NCBI GenBank assembly: GCA_017441605.1
Contig: JAFRXD010000029.1
Span: 31,090 to 95,089 of the forward strand
From: Thermoguttaceae bacterium
GTDB taxonomy: Bacteria > Planctomycetota > Planctomycetia > Pirellulales > Thermoguttaceae
Length of the DNA stretch: 64,000 bases
Reading direction: 5' to 3'
The notes beneath the pieces are model-generated. The model did not search any database. It was not told where the DNA came from and saw only the letters and a list, made by a program, of their open reading frames with translations. The translations under genes were made by a program, and so were the position numbers. Shown piece after piece: positions 7,826 through 17,396 of the stretch. The first letter of the stretch is position 1, and the number at the start of each line of letters is the position of its first letter.

Positions 7826-8575
7826 ATGCAAATCTGGCCCGCGATCGACGTTAGGGGCGGGCGCTGCGTCCGCCTTCGACAGGGCGATTACCAGCGCGAA
7901 ACCGAATACGGGAAATCTCTCGTCGAGATGGCGGAGCGATGGATCGACAAGGGCGCGAAGCGCTTGCATTTGGTCGATCTCGACGGCGCCAAAGACGGAA
8001 CGACGGCGAATTACAAGGCGATCGCCGAGGTCGTCGTGTTCGCCAATCGCCGCGGCGTCCAATGCGAGCTCGGCGGCGGAATTCGCTCCGAAGAGACGAT
8101 TCGCCTCGCCCTCGGCATGGGCTTGACCCGCTTGGTCGTCGGTACCCTCGCCCTCAAAAATCCCGAGTGGTTCGAGGAAATGTGCCAAAAATTCCCGAAC
8201 AAGCTCGTCTTGGGAATCGACGCCAAAGGCGGTATGGTCGCCACCGACGGATGGCTCGAGGCCAGTTCGACCCCCGCGGTCGATTTGGCGAAGCGATACG
8301 AAGGACTCCCGATCGCCGCCCTCGTCTACACCGACGTCGCGACCGACGGCATGATGAAGGGCCCGAATATCCCCGAAGCCCTCGCGATGGCGAGCGCGAC
8401 CTCGATTCCCGTCGTCGCCTCCGGCGGCGTTTCGACCGTCGACGACGTAAAGCGCCTGGCCGAGGCCGGGCTTCCCGCCTGCATTATTGGGCGAGCCCTC
8501 TACGAGGGCGCCATTGATTTGGAGGACGCCTTGGCGTTCGAGCGTCCCGAAGACAACCCGAAGCAAGGGAACTAA
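7826..8575 (+). CDS. hisA: Phosphoribosylformimino-5-aminoimidazole carboxamide ribotide isomerase (HisA)
   Basis: A 249-residue (beta/alpha)8 enzyme of histidine synthesis that isomerises ProFAR to PRFAR. The N-terminal PAIDVRGGRCVRLRQGDY carries catalytic Asp8. Phosphate-binding loops are GGGIRSEETI and ASGGVSTVDDV, and the active-site segments LGIDAKGG and YTDVATDGMMKGPN are intact. The ATG at 7826 is preceded by GGGAGA with 7-nt spacing; an in-frame upstream extension to 7706 has no family similarity. The stop is one base before the ATG of the ketoacyl synthase, so the two are translationally close. No other his gene is nearby, so the histidine pathway is scattered in this genome. Confidence 0.95.
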   Translation: MQIWPAIDVRGGRCVRLRQGDYQRETEYGKSLVEMAERWIDKGAKRLHLVDLDGAKDGTTANYKAIAEVVVFANRRGVQCELGGGIRSEETIRLALGMGLTRLVVGTLALKNPEWFEEMCQKFPNKLVLGIDAKGGMVATDGWLEASSTPAVDLAKRYEGLPIAALVYTDVATDGMMKGPNIPEALAMASATSIPVVASGGVSTVDDVKRLAEAGLPACIIGRALYEGAIDLEDALAFERPEDNPKQGN

Positions 8576-8576
8576 G

Positions 8577-9824
8577 ATGAGACCCCGCGAAGAATCGGAG
8601 CGAATCGTTATCACAGGGCTCGGTTTGGCCGCCCCGAACGGCTCGAATCTCGCCGAGTTCCGCCGCGCTTTGCTCGCCGGCGTTAGCGGCGTCGTTCCCT
8701 ACGAGATCCGTTATTTTGGAAAAACCTTCGCGGGCGTCTGCAATTGCGACGTCCTGAAATACCAAAGCAGGCGAGAGTTGCGTCGAGGCACCCGCGCCGG
8801 CAGTCTGTCGATCTACTGCGTCGGGGAAGCCCTCGCCGATTGCGGCGTCGATTGGGAGCGCGTTCCCAAAGACCGCGTTGGAGTCTATATCGGGGTTACC
8901 GAGCACGGGAACGTCGAGACTGAAAACGAAATTTACGAGATCAAACAGTACGACTACGACTGCTCCTATTGGTCTCATCACCACAACCCCCGCACCGTCG
9001 CCAATAGTCCCGCCGGCGAGGTTACCCTGCGCTACGGAATCACAGGTCCCCACTACTGCGTGGGCGCCGCCTGCGCCGCCGGAAACGCCGCGCTCGTTCA
9101 AGGGGTTCAGCAGTTGCGATTGGGCGAAGTCGACTTCGTTTTCGCCGGCGGAGTCTCCGAGAGTATCCACACGTTCGGGATTTTCGCGGCGTTCAACGCC
9201 CAAAACGCGCTCGCGAGAAACGACGACGCGACCAAAGCCTCCCGGCCCTTCGACAAAGATCGCAACGGAATCGTCGTCGCCGAGGGCGGTTGCGTTTACG
9301 TCTTGGAGCGCCTTTCCGACGCCAAAAAACGCGGCGCCAAAATCTACGGCGAAATTGTCGGTTACGGCATGAACAGCGACGCGTCCGATTTCGTCCTTCC
9401 CAACGCCGAGCGACAAGCCCAGTGCGTCCGAAAAGCCCTCGACAACGCGGGGCTCGCTCCCGAGGAAATCGATATCGTCAACGCCCACGCCACCGCCACC
9501 GTCGCCGGAGACTCCCTAGAAATCCAAGCCCTTCGCGACGTCTTCGCCGACTCGAAAAAAACCTATATCAACAATACCAAGAGCTTTATAGGACACGCGA
9601 TGGGCGCCGCCGGAGCTCTCGAGCTCGCCGGAAATTTGCCCGCCTTTGACGACGGCGTCGTTCACCCGACGATCAACGTCGACTCCCTCGATCCCGATTG
9701 CGAGATCGAAAACCTCGTGCTGAACGAGCCCAAGCAAATCGGGCGCGTTCGAACTATTTTGAACAACTCTTTCGGAATGCTGGGAATCAACGCCGTCGTG
9801 ATTGTTTCCAAATACGAAAGTTGA
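8577..9824 (+). CDS. Beta-ketoacyl-ACP synthase (FabF/KAS II family)
   Basis: A 415-residue condensing enzyme. The catalytic triad of KAS II enzymes is complete: Cys166 in GAACAAGNAAL, His304 in NAHATATVAGD, and Lys335/His340 in NTKSFIGHAMGAAG. It should decarboxylate malonyl-ACP and condense it with an acyl chain. It starts one base after the hisA stop, with AAGGGA inside the end of hisA, and is followed 41 bp later by a dedicated acyl carrier protein. The pairing of a FabF-like enzyme with its own ACP outside a fab cluster is typical of specialised lipid or polyketide-like pathways. A Cys/His/Asp-rich stretch (YDYDCSYWSHHHNPR, residues about 125-139) is unusual. A role in ordinary fatty acid synthesis cannot be excluded, so I leave the symbol blank. 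Confidence 0.9.
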   Translation: MRPREESERIVITGLGLAAPNGSNLAEFRRALLAGVSGVVPYEIRYFGKTFAGVCNCDVLKYQSRRELRRGTRAGSLSIYCVGEALADCGVDWERVPKDRVGVYIGVTEHGNVETENEIYEIKQYDYDCSYWSHHHNPRTVANSPAGEVTLRYGITGPHYCVGAACAAGNAALVQGVQQLRLGEVDFVFAGGVSESIHTFGIFAAFNAQNALARNDDATKASRPFDKDRNGIVVAEGGCVYVLERLSDAKKRGAKIYGEIVGYGMNSDASDFVLPNAERQAQCVRKALDNAGLAPEEIDIVNAHATATVAGDSLEIQALRDVFADSKKTYINNTKSFIGHAMGAAGALELAGNLPAFDDGVVHPTINVDSLDPDCEIENLVLNEPKQIGRVRTILNNSFGMLGINAVVIVSKYES

Positions 9825-9865
9825 ACCGCGTCTCTCCAAGACGCCCCATATACAAGGACCGATTT

Positions 9866-10123
9866 ATGACCGCCGACGAACTTAGAGCCTCGATTATCGA
9901 CATCCTCTCCGAAATCGCTCCCGACGAGGACTACGACGCCTTAAAAGACGACGTTACCTTCCGCGAGCAACTGAGCATGGACAGTATGGACATGCTCGAC
10001 GTCGTTCTGGGGCTCCGTCGCCGATATAAGCTCCCGATTCCGGAAGCCGATTATCCGAAGCTCGCCTCGATGAACTCGACGATCGAGTATCTCCTTCCGC
10101 TCCTTAACGAAAAAGAAGCCTGA
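9866..10123 (+). CDS. Acyl carrier protein
   Basis: An 85-residue acidic four-helix carrier protein. The phosphopantetheine attachment site is Ser40 in SMDSMDMLD, close to the canonical DSL-type motif. It carries acyl intermediates as thioesters, most likely for the ketoacyl synthase just upstream. The ATG at 9866 follows AAGGA with a good spacing. It is the third gene of hisA-KAS-ACP, ended by the hairpin at 10258-10278. Sequence and context suggest a dedicated rather than the primary AcpP, which is usually near fabD/fabG/fabF. Confidence 0.88.
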   Translation: MTADELRASIIDILSEIAPDEDYDALKDDVTFREQLSMDSMDMLDVVLGLRRRYKLPIPEADYPKLASMNSTIEYLLPLLNEKEA

Positions 10124-10257
10124 ACCGCGCCGCCTCGACGCGACGTTTGTTGATCTTCGATTTGATCTGATTGGTGCGTTTGTGAGATTTTCCGCTCGAA
10201 ATACCTTTCAACCTCGCGATTTTGTCTTTGGCTCGCGCGCTTGGCTGAACCTTGCCG

Positions 10258-10278
10258 GCCGTCCAAGGGACGGCTTTT
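10258..10278 (+). terminator. Hairpin terminator between the ACP gene and leuA
   Basis: A perfect 7-bp stem GCCGTCC-AAG-GGACGGC followed by TTTT. The simplest reading is the end of the hisA-KAS-ACP unit. A weak promoter-like pair (TTGTGA at 10180, TACCTT at 10202) lies just upstream, so it could instead sit in a leuA leader. Confidence 0.65.
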
Positions 10279-10393
10279 AACGAACGCGACTCTCGCGCGC
10301 TCGAGAGCGCTCTCGTCGATTTGCTCGCGCGCCGACGATCCCTCGCCGGCGCTTCTGAAACGAACGACTCATTGAGAAGCAAGGTTTGATACT

Positions 10394-11941
<1,548 letters not shown>

Positions 11942-11957
11942 TTCCGCGCCTACGGTC

Positions 11958-11998
11958 GGCGTCGTCGAGCTCCGGAGAAGGTTCGACGACGCCTTTTT
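11958..11998 (+). terminator. Terminator of leuA
   Basis: An 11-bp perfect stem (GGCGTCGTCGA / TCGACGACGCC) followed by TTTTT. Confidence 0.88.
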
Positions 11999-12175
11999 GT
12001 TTCGCGTTTTCACCTTTTCCCGAAAAAATTGTTTTTTATTGGCGCTTTGTTCGTTAATTTCCGATTATGAACAGAGCGACGCGCCTCCGTCCCGAGACGT
12101 TTTGGCTCCTTTGGGCGTTAAGCGAGCCGAGAGAGGACGAATCGGCGCGTTTCCGCGAAGTTGGAGATTTTTTTC

Positions 12176-15100
12176 GTGCCTGCCAATCAACCTTCCGAAA
12201 CCTTTTTTGGTCCGTCCACCTTGGTCGATCTTTTGCGCTATCGCGCGACGATCCAGCCGGACGACGCGGCTTTCGTTTATTTAACGGACGGCGCTAGCGC
12301 GGAGGTTCCGATTACCTACGGCGAGTTGGATCGCAGATGTCGCGCTCTCGCCGCTTGGTTGCAAAAACACGATATGAGGGGCAAGCGCGCCCTGTTGCTC
12401 TATCCCCCGGGGCTCGAATTTATCGTCGCGTTTTACGGGTGTCTCTACGCCGGCGCGACCGCCGTGCCCGTCTATCCGCCTCGGCGCAATCGCTCGATGT
12501 TGCGCATTCAGTCGATCGCCGACAACGCCGAGGCGAGTCTCGCTTTGACAACGAGCGACGTCCTCGAGCACGTCGGCAACATCATCGACGACACGCCGAA
12601 TCTCAAGCGCATTCCCTGGAAGGCGACGAACCAAATTACCGAGGGATTGGAAAACGAGTGGATCGAGCCGCAAATCGGTCCCGACGACTTCGCGTTCTTC
12701 CAATACACGTCCGGTTCGACCGGGTCGCCCAAGGGCGTGATGCTCACTCACAAAAACATGCTGCACAACGCGATGCTCATCGAGACCGGATTCGAGCACA
12801 CGCGCTCGTGCCGGGGCGTTTTCTGGCTTCCGAGCTATCACGATATGGGCTTGATCGGCGGCGTGATCGAACCGGTCTATTGCGGTTGCCCGAACGTGAT
12901 GATGTCGCCCTTGTCTTTCCTGCAAAAGCCGTATCGATGGCTCGCGGCGATTTCGAAGTATAAGGCGACGACCAGCGGCGGTCCGAATTTCGCCTACGAC
13001 TTGTGCGTCAAAATGATCAAGCCGGAATTGGTCGAGACCCTCGATTTGAGCAGCTGGCGCGTCGCTTTCAACGGCGCCGAGCCGGTGCAGGCGGAAACCC
13101 TCGACCGATTTGCGCGCAAATTCGAGCCCTGCGGTTTCAAATACGAGTCGTTTTATCCCTGCTTTGGGCTCGCCGAGGGAACCCTGATCGTTACCGGCGG
13201 CATGCGCGACAAACCCCCGGTGGTTCGCAGTTTCGATCCGGACATGCTCTCCGCCGGGAACGCCGTCGAGGCGGTCGCCGGCACCGAGCGATCGCGTTCT
13301 CTCGTGTCCAGCGGGCGCGAGATCATCGGGCAGCGCGTCGCCATCGTCGACCCCGAGACCCTGAAAGAGCGCCCCCAAGGGCAAGTTGGCGAGATCTGGA
13401 CCAAGAGCGACAGCGTCGCCCAAGGCTACTGGAAAAACGAACCGGAGACCGAGCGCTGCTTCCGCGCGCGAATCGCCGACACCGGCGAGGGGCCCTTCCT
13501 GCGCACCGGCGACTTAGGGTTTAAACTCGACGGCGAGTTGTTTGTAACCGGTCGTATCAAAGACCTTATGATTATCCATGGGGTCAACGTCTACCCGCAG
13601 GACGTCGAATTGACGGCTCAGCGCGTCTCGCCTTCGTTGCGCCTGAACAACGGCGGCGCCTTTATGGTCGGCGACTACAAGCAAGAAAAGCTCGTTCTCG
13701 TGCAAGAGGTCGAGCGCAAATTTAAGGCGGAGGACGCTCCTCCGGTTTTCGAAAAGATTCGCGAAGCGATCGCGATGGAGCACGAGATCCCGATCAACGC
13801 GATCGTCCTTATCAAGCCGGGAAGTCTCCCGAAGACCTCGAGCGGGAAAGTGCAGCGCCACGAGTGCCGCGCCGGTTATCTAAACGGCTCGCTGAACGTT
13901 GTCGCCAGTTGGTCCCTAGACGACGACGCGAAGAAGGACTCCGCCTCCGCCCCGCGAAATTTTGGGTCCTTTAACGAGGAAAACAACCCGCTCTACGATC
14001 CCGTCGATTCCAAGACCTCTTCGGGCGACGATTCGCGGGCGTCGATCGCGACCGCCGCGTGGGAACAAACGAGCCGCGATATGTCCGGCGTTTTGTCTCC
14101 CGCGCCCAAGACCGAACCGTCCGAGCTTAAAGAGAGCAAACGCGAGGTTTCCGCAAGCTCCCTTTCTTACGACGAGACGGTGCGCATCGTTTTGGAGGAA
14201 GTTTATAAGGTCGCTAAAGAGCGCGCGCGCAACCTGACCGTCGACTCCGATATCACCGAGCTTGGACTCGATTCCCTCGAGCGCATGGAGATTCTCGCCT
14301 CCCTCGAGGACCGTTTCGGCGGGCAATTCCCGGAAACCGTTTTGCCGACCCTGTTTACCGCGCGAGAAGTCGTCGACGCGGTGCGCAAGCATTTGGGCGA
14401 CGGGCGCTCTTTCGAAGGCCGCGAAACGAAATACTATAAAGTCGACGAATCGAGCCGAGATTTCTCGAAGTTTCCGGAATATCTCGCGGTTCGCGAAAAA
14501 GTCGAGCTCGCCGACCGCATGGGGATGAGCCACTTTTTCGAGCCCCACGAGAACCCCGCCGGCGCCACGATTCGCATTAAAGGCAAAGACTATATTAACT
14601 TCTCGACGTACAACTACATCGGAACGTCCGGGGAGCCGAGCGTGACCGCCGCCGCCCAAGCCGCCGTCGCGCAATACGGGACGACCGCCGGCGCGAGCCG
14701 CATCGTCGCCGGAGAGATCCCCCTTCATCGCGAATTGGAGCTGGAAATCACGAAGTTCCTTGGAACCGAGGACACGATCGTCCTCGTCGGAGGGCATCAG
14801 ACGAACGAGGGAATCATCGGGCACCTTATGGGCGCCGAAGACCTGATTCTCTACGACGCCTTGGCGCACAACTCGATCGTCCAAGGTTGCGTCTTGTCCG
14901 GCGCGCGTCGTCGACCCTTCCCGCACGGGGATTGGGACGCCGTCGATAAAATCCTGTCGTGGCAACGAAATAAATTCCGTCGCGTCCTGATCGCGCTCGA
15001 GGGTGTCTACAGTATGGACGGCGACTATCCGAATCTGCCCGAGTTCGTCAAGTTGCGCGAAAAGCACAATACCCTCCTTATGGTCGACGAGGCGCACTCG

Positions 15101-15658
15101 ATCGGCGTCCTCGGCGAGACCGGGCGCGGAATCGGCGAGCATTTTGGGTTAAAGCGAACCGACGTCGACGTTTGGATGTGCACCTTGAGCAAGACCTTCG
15201 CCAGCTGCGGCGGCTATATCTCCGGGCGCAAGGAATTGATTCAGTACCTCAAGTACACCGCCCCGTCCTTTATGTTCAGCGTCGGCATGCCCCCCGCGCA
15301 AGCGGGAGCCGCCCTCGAGGCTTTGCGCGTCTTGGAGCGCGAACCGGAGCGCGCGAAAAAGCTGCGCGACAACAGCGCCTATTTCAAAGAGTTGGCGCGA
15401 GAGCGCGGGCTCGACGTCGGTCTGGCGCAAGACACGGGCGTGGTTCCGGTCATCATCGGCAACTCGATTCAAACCCTCGCCGCCTCGCACCAGCTGTTCC
15501 TTCGCGGGATCAACGCCCATCCGATTTTGCACCCCGCGGTCGAGGAGCGACACGCGCGAATTCGATTCTTCTTGACCTCCCTACACACGAGGGAGCAAAT
15601 CAAGACGACGGTCGACGCGATGGCGGAAATCTTGAAAGAGATGGAAGAGCGGAAGTAA
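12176..15658 (+). CDS. Fatty-acyl-AMP ligase / acyl carrier / alpha-oxoamine synthase fusion
   Basis: A 1160-residue three-module enzyme. Residues 1 to about 590 are an adenylate-forming ligase of the FAAL type (signature YTSGSTGSPKGVMLTHKN, and SDSVAQGYW and TGDLGF later). Residues about 665-745 are an acyl carrier domain with the phosphopantetheine serine at 700 in LGLDSLERME. Residues about 765-1160 are a PLP-dependent alpha-oxoamine synthase (relatives: serine palmitoyltransferase, BioF, KBL) with DEAHSIGVLG and the PLP lysine 1006 in TLSKTFASCGG. Inferred action: activate a free fatty acid as acyl-AMP, load it on the built-in carrier, and condense it with an amino acid with loss of CO2. 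This resembles a first step of sphingoid-base-like lipid synthesis. The GTG at 12176 has GGAG 9 nt upstream; a TTG at 12161 is the alternative. It is monocistronic and ends at a terminator. Confidence 0.88.
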   Translation: MPANQPSETFFGPSTLVDLLRYRATIQPDDAAFVYLTDGASAEVPITYGELDRRCRALAAWLQKHDMRGKRALLLYPPGLEFIVAFYGCLYAGATAVPVYPPRRNRSMLRIQSIADNAEASLALTTSDVLEHVGNIIDDTPNLKRIPWKATNQITEGLENEWIEPQIGPDDFAFFQYTSGSTGSPKGVMLTHKNMLHNAMLIETGFEHTRSCRGVFWLPSYHDMGLIGGVIEPVYCGCPNVMMSPLSFLQKPYRWLAAISKYKATTSGGPNFAYDLCVKMIKPELVETLDLSSWRVAFNGAEPVQAETLDRFARKFEPCGFKYESFYPCFGLAEGTLIVTGGMRDKPPVVRSFDPDMLSAGNAVEAVAGTERSRSLVSSGREIIGQRVAIVDPETLKERPQGQVGEIWTKSDSVAQGYWKNEPETERCFRARIADTGEGPFLRTGDLGFKLDGELFVTGRIKDLMIIHGVNVYPQDVELTAQRVSPSLRLNNGGAFMVGDYKQEKLVLVQEVERKFKAEDAPPVFEKIREAIAMEHEIPINAIVLIKPGSLPKTSSGKVQRHECRAGYLNGSLNVVASWSLDDDAKKDSASAPRNFGSFNEENNPLYDPVDSKTSSGDDSRASIATAAWEQTSRDMSGVLSPAPKTEPSELKESKREVSASSLSYDETVRIVLEEVYKVAKERARNLTVDSDITELGLDSLERMEILASLEDRFGGQFPETVLPTLFTAREVVDAVRKHLGDGRSFEGRETKYYKVDESSRDFSKFPEYLAVREKVELADRMGMSHFFEPHENPAGATIRIKGKDYINFSTYNYIGTSGEPSVTAAAQAAVAQYGTTAGASRIVAGEIPLHRELELEITKFLGTEDTIVLVGGHQTNEGIIGHLMGAEDLILYDALAHNSIVQGCVLSGARRRPFPHGDWDAVDKILSWQRNKFRRVLIALEGVYSMDGDYPNLPEFVKLREKHNTLLMVDEAHSIGVLGETGRGIGEHFGLKRTDVDVWMCTLSKTFASCGGYISGRKELIQYLKYTAPSFMFSVGMPPAQAGAALEALRVLEREPERAKKLRDNSAYFKELARERGLDVGLAQDTGVVPVIIGNSIQTLAASHQLFLRGINAHPILHPAVEERHARIRFFLTSLHTREQIKTTVDAMAEILKEMEERK

Positions 15659-15692
15659 GCCCCTCGCGCGGTTTCGAGATTATTCAAACGAG

Positions 15693-15724
15693 CGACTCGC
15701 TCTCTTTGGGGCGAGTCGTTTTTT
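15693..15724 (+). terminator. Terminator of the ligase-carrier-synthase gene
   Basis: An 8-bp stem CGACTCGC / GCGAGTCG with a 10-nt loop, followed by TTTTTT. Confidence 0.85.
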
Positions 15725-15764
15725 GTTGCCGGAGCCACTTTTGGCGCGTCTTGGGCGCGACGAC

Positions 15765-15793
15765 TTGACCTTCGGCGATTTCCTTCGTACAAT
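15765..15793 (+). promoter_or_regulatory. Promoter of the shell protein operon
   Basis: TTGACC (15765-15770), a 17-bp spacer, TACAAT (15788-15793), 64 bp before the ATG at 15857. Confidence 0.7.
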
Positions 15794-15856
15794 GAGGGAA
15801 AGCGCGGCGACTTTCGTCGCGCTCGAATTTGTTCGCAACGCATTTGGGACCAGAGA

Positions 15857-16417
15857 ATGTCGAATAAAATCGCCGTCGGCGCGATCGAGCTTTCGAGCGT
15901 CGGAGTCGGATATCAAGTTCAAGACGCGCTAATGAAAGCGGCGACGACGACGCTTCTCATCGCGCGAACTGTCTGTTCCGGCAAATATTTGCTGGTTTAT
16001 TCCGGGAAAATCGCCGACGTCGAGGAGGCGACCGCGGTCGCGCTCAAGGTCGGGGGGATTTCGGTGATCGACCATTTGACCGTCGCCAACGTTTGCCAAG
16101 CGATTTTTCCCGCGATGGCGCAGTCGGTCGTTCTTTCGCCGGAAGAAATCGGAGCGCTCGGCGTCGTCGAGACCTTCAGCGCCACCTCGGCGCTGATCGC
16201 CGCCGACTTCGCCGGAAAAGCCGCGAACGTCGTCCTCTTCCGACTGAGTTTGGCGATGGCCCTCGGCGGCAAAGGGCTTCTTATGCTGACCGGCTCCCAA
16301 GCGGACGTCGAAACGGCGGTCGAGGCGGCGAAAAACGCCCTCAAGGACCGAGGAACCCTCGCGTCCGCCGTCGTGGTGTCGCGCCCGGAGCGCGAGATTT
16401 TTAACGAGTACCTCTAA
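15857..16417 (+). CDS. Tandem-domain (trimeric) bacterial microcompartment shell protein, PduT-like
   Basis: A 186-residue protein with two BMC folds in tandem: residues about 4-90 (VGAIELSSVGVGYQVQDALM) and about 96-180 (LGVVETFSATSALIAADFAG, then GGKGLLMLTG). The layout and the loop LLIARTVCSGKYLL match PduT, in which the equivalent cysteine (here Cys40) ligates an Fe-S cluster at the trimer pore (family knowledge). It would form a pseudohexameric shell tile that could pass electrons across a protein shell. No microcompartment enzymes, hexameric BMC-H or pentameric vertex proteins occur in the window, so it is an orphan here. It leads an apparent three-gene unit: the RmlD-like gene begins 12 bp later and the acetyltransferase 13 bp after that. 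The ATG at 15857 is preceded by a GGGA with acceptable spacing. Confidence 0.88.
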   Translation: MSNKIAVGAIELSSVGVGYQVQDALMKAATTTLLIARTVCSGKYLLVYSGKIADVEEATAVALKVGGISVIDHLTVANVCQAIFPAMAQSVVLSPEEIGALGVVETFSATSALIAADFAGKAANVVLFRLSLAMALGGKGLLMLTGSQADVETAVEAAKNALKDRGTLASAVVVSRPEREIFNEYL

Positions 16418-16429
16418 CGTTGAGGCGAT

Positions 16430-17383
16430 TTGACCGCTATGAAAATAGTCGTTATTGGTTCGCGCGGAACCCTCGGCATGGCCCTCGCCGACTTCTGGAA
16501 CGACCCGCGCGTCGAGGCCCGAATCGCCGCGAATTTGGGGCGCGACCCCGTCGTCTCGAACGACGAGATCTTTCCCCTAAATCTGCCCGATTTCGACGTT
16601 TGTTCCCGCATGCTCGCGATCGACGCGATTACCGAGCTCGAGCCCGACGTCGTCGTGAACGCGAGCGGGATCAACTTGGTCGATTGGCTCGAGCCTCGCG
16701 GGAACACGGCGATGAACGTCCACGTTCACGCGGTCGCGAATTTGAAAACCGCGGTCGAGCGCGCCGGGGCGCTTCTCGTGCAATTCGGCTGCGGCGAAGT
16801 GTTCTATCGCGAGTCCCTATCGGACGTTCCCCCCGACTTTCCCGGGTTTTCCGAGTCGGACGAGCCCAATCCCGCGAGCGTTTACGCGAAGACGAAACTA
16901 GAGAGCGAGCGCGTCGCGCGAGAGGCGTCCGACCATCTCGTTTTGCGCCTTTCCTCTTTGTTCGGCGAGACTTCGGAATATTCCAGCGGGAATCTCGTCG
17001 CCTCGCTTATCAACTCCCTGTCGCGTACGACGAAGATTTCCGTCCTTTCCGATCGCGTTATGGAGCCCCTGTGGTCGATCGACGTTCTCTGCGCCTTGAA
17101 AACCCTTTTGGCGCGCGGAGTTCGAGGACTATGTCATCTCTCGGGCGGCTCGCGAGCGACTCCAAAGGAAGTCGCCGAGCGGTTCTTCTGGGAAACGGGG
17201 CATCGAAAACGAGAAGTCGTCGGCATTTCGTCGAAAGACTACGGAGAAGTCGCTCCCCGATCCGCGTTTACGGTTCTGCGCTCCGAAACGCTCGGATCGA
17301 CCGAGGGCGTCTATCGAATACCCGACTGGCGGACCGCCCTTCGCGATTATCTCGATTGGCGACAGGGCGGATCGATCTTCTAG
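16430..17383 (+). CDS. RmlD-like NAD(P)-dependent sugar reductase / epimerase (extended SDR)
   Basis: A 317-residue Rossmann-fold protein. The nucleotide-binding glycine motif is IVVIGSRGTLGMAL at the N-terminus, the central NASGINLVDWLEP resembles the RmlD VNxxAYT region, and the catalytic YxxxK is VYAKTKLESE. The family reduces or epimerises nucleotide-linked 4-keto sugars. The exact substrate is not predictable, and no rmlABC genes are nearby. A TTG at 16430 has GAGG at the right distance; the ATG at 16439 is the alternative start, with poorer spacing. It lies between the shell protein gene and the acetyltransferase with gaps of 12 and 13 bp, so co-transcription is likely. A lipid keto-reductase role tied to the synthase at 12-15.7 kb is possible but unsupported beyond proximity. 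Confidence 0.78.
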   Translation: MTAMKIVVIGSRGTLGMALADFWNDPRVEARIAANLGRDPVVSNDEIFPLNLPDFDVCSRMLAIDAITELEPDVVVNASGINLVDWLEPRGNTAMNVHVHAVANLKTAVERAGALLVQFGCGEVFYRESLSDVPPDFPGFSESDEPNPASVYAKTKLESERVAREASDHLVLRLSSLFGETSEYSSGNLVASLINSLSRTTKISVLSDRVMEPLWSIDVLCALKTLLARGVRGLCHLSGGSRATPKEVAERFFWETGHRKREVVGISSKDYGEVAPRSAFTVLRSETLGSTEGVYRIPDWRTALRDYLDWRQGGSIF

Positions 17384-17396
17384 TCCGAGGCGCTCG

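Noticed and set aside
7826..7850. Upstream in-frame start of hisA at 7706
   Set aside because: The 40 extra residues have no family likeness and overlap the promoter region; the ATG at 7826 has a good ribosome site.
8484..9488. Minus-strand open frame opposite the ketoacyl synthase
   Set aside because: The plus strand carries an intact catalytic triad; the antisense frame shows no motif.
10104..10382. Minus-strand frame of 92 codons between the ACP gene and leuA, with a Lys-rich C-terminal part
   Set aside because: Overlaps the end of the ACP gene, has no ribosome site and crosses the terminator hairpin; probably chance.
12161..12175. TTG at 12161 as start of the lipid synthase
   Set aside because: GTG at 12176 has GGAG at 9-nt spacing; TTG would place that ribosome site inside the coding region. 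It stays a possible alternative.
13916..15142. Long open frame on the minus strand (about 400 codons) opposite the lipid synthase
   Set aside because: It mirrors the strongly conserved plus-strand gene, has no ribosome site or family features, and arises from GC-biased codon use.
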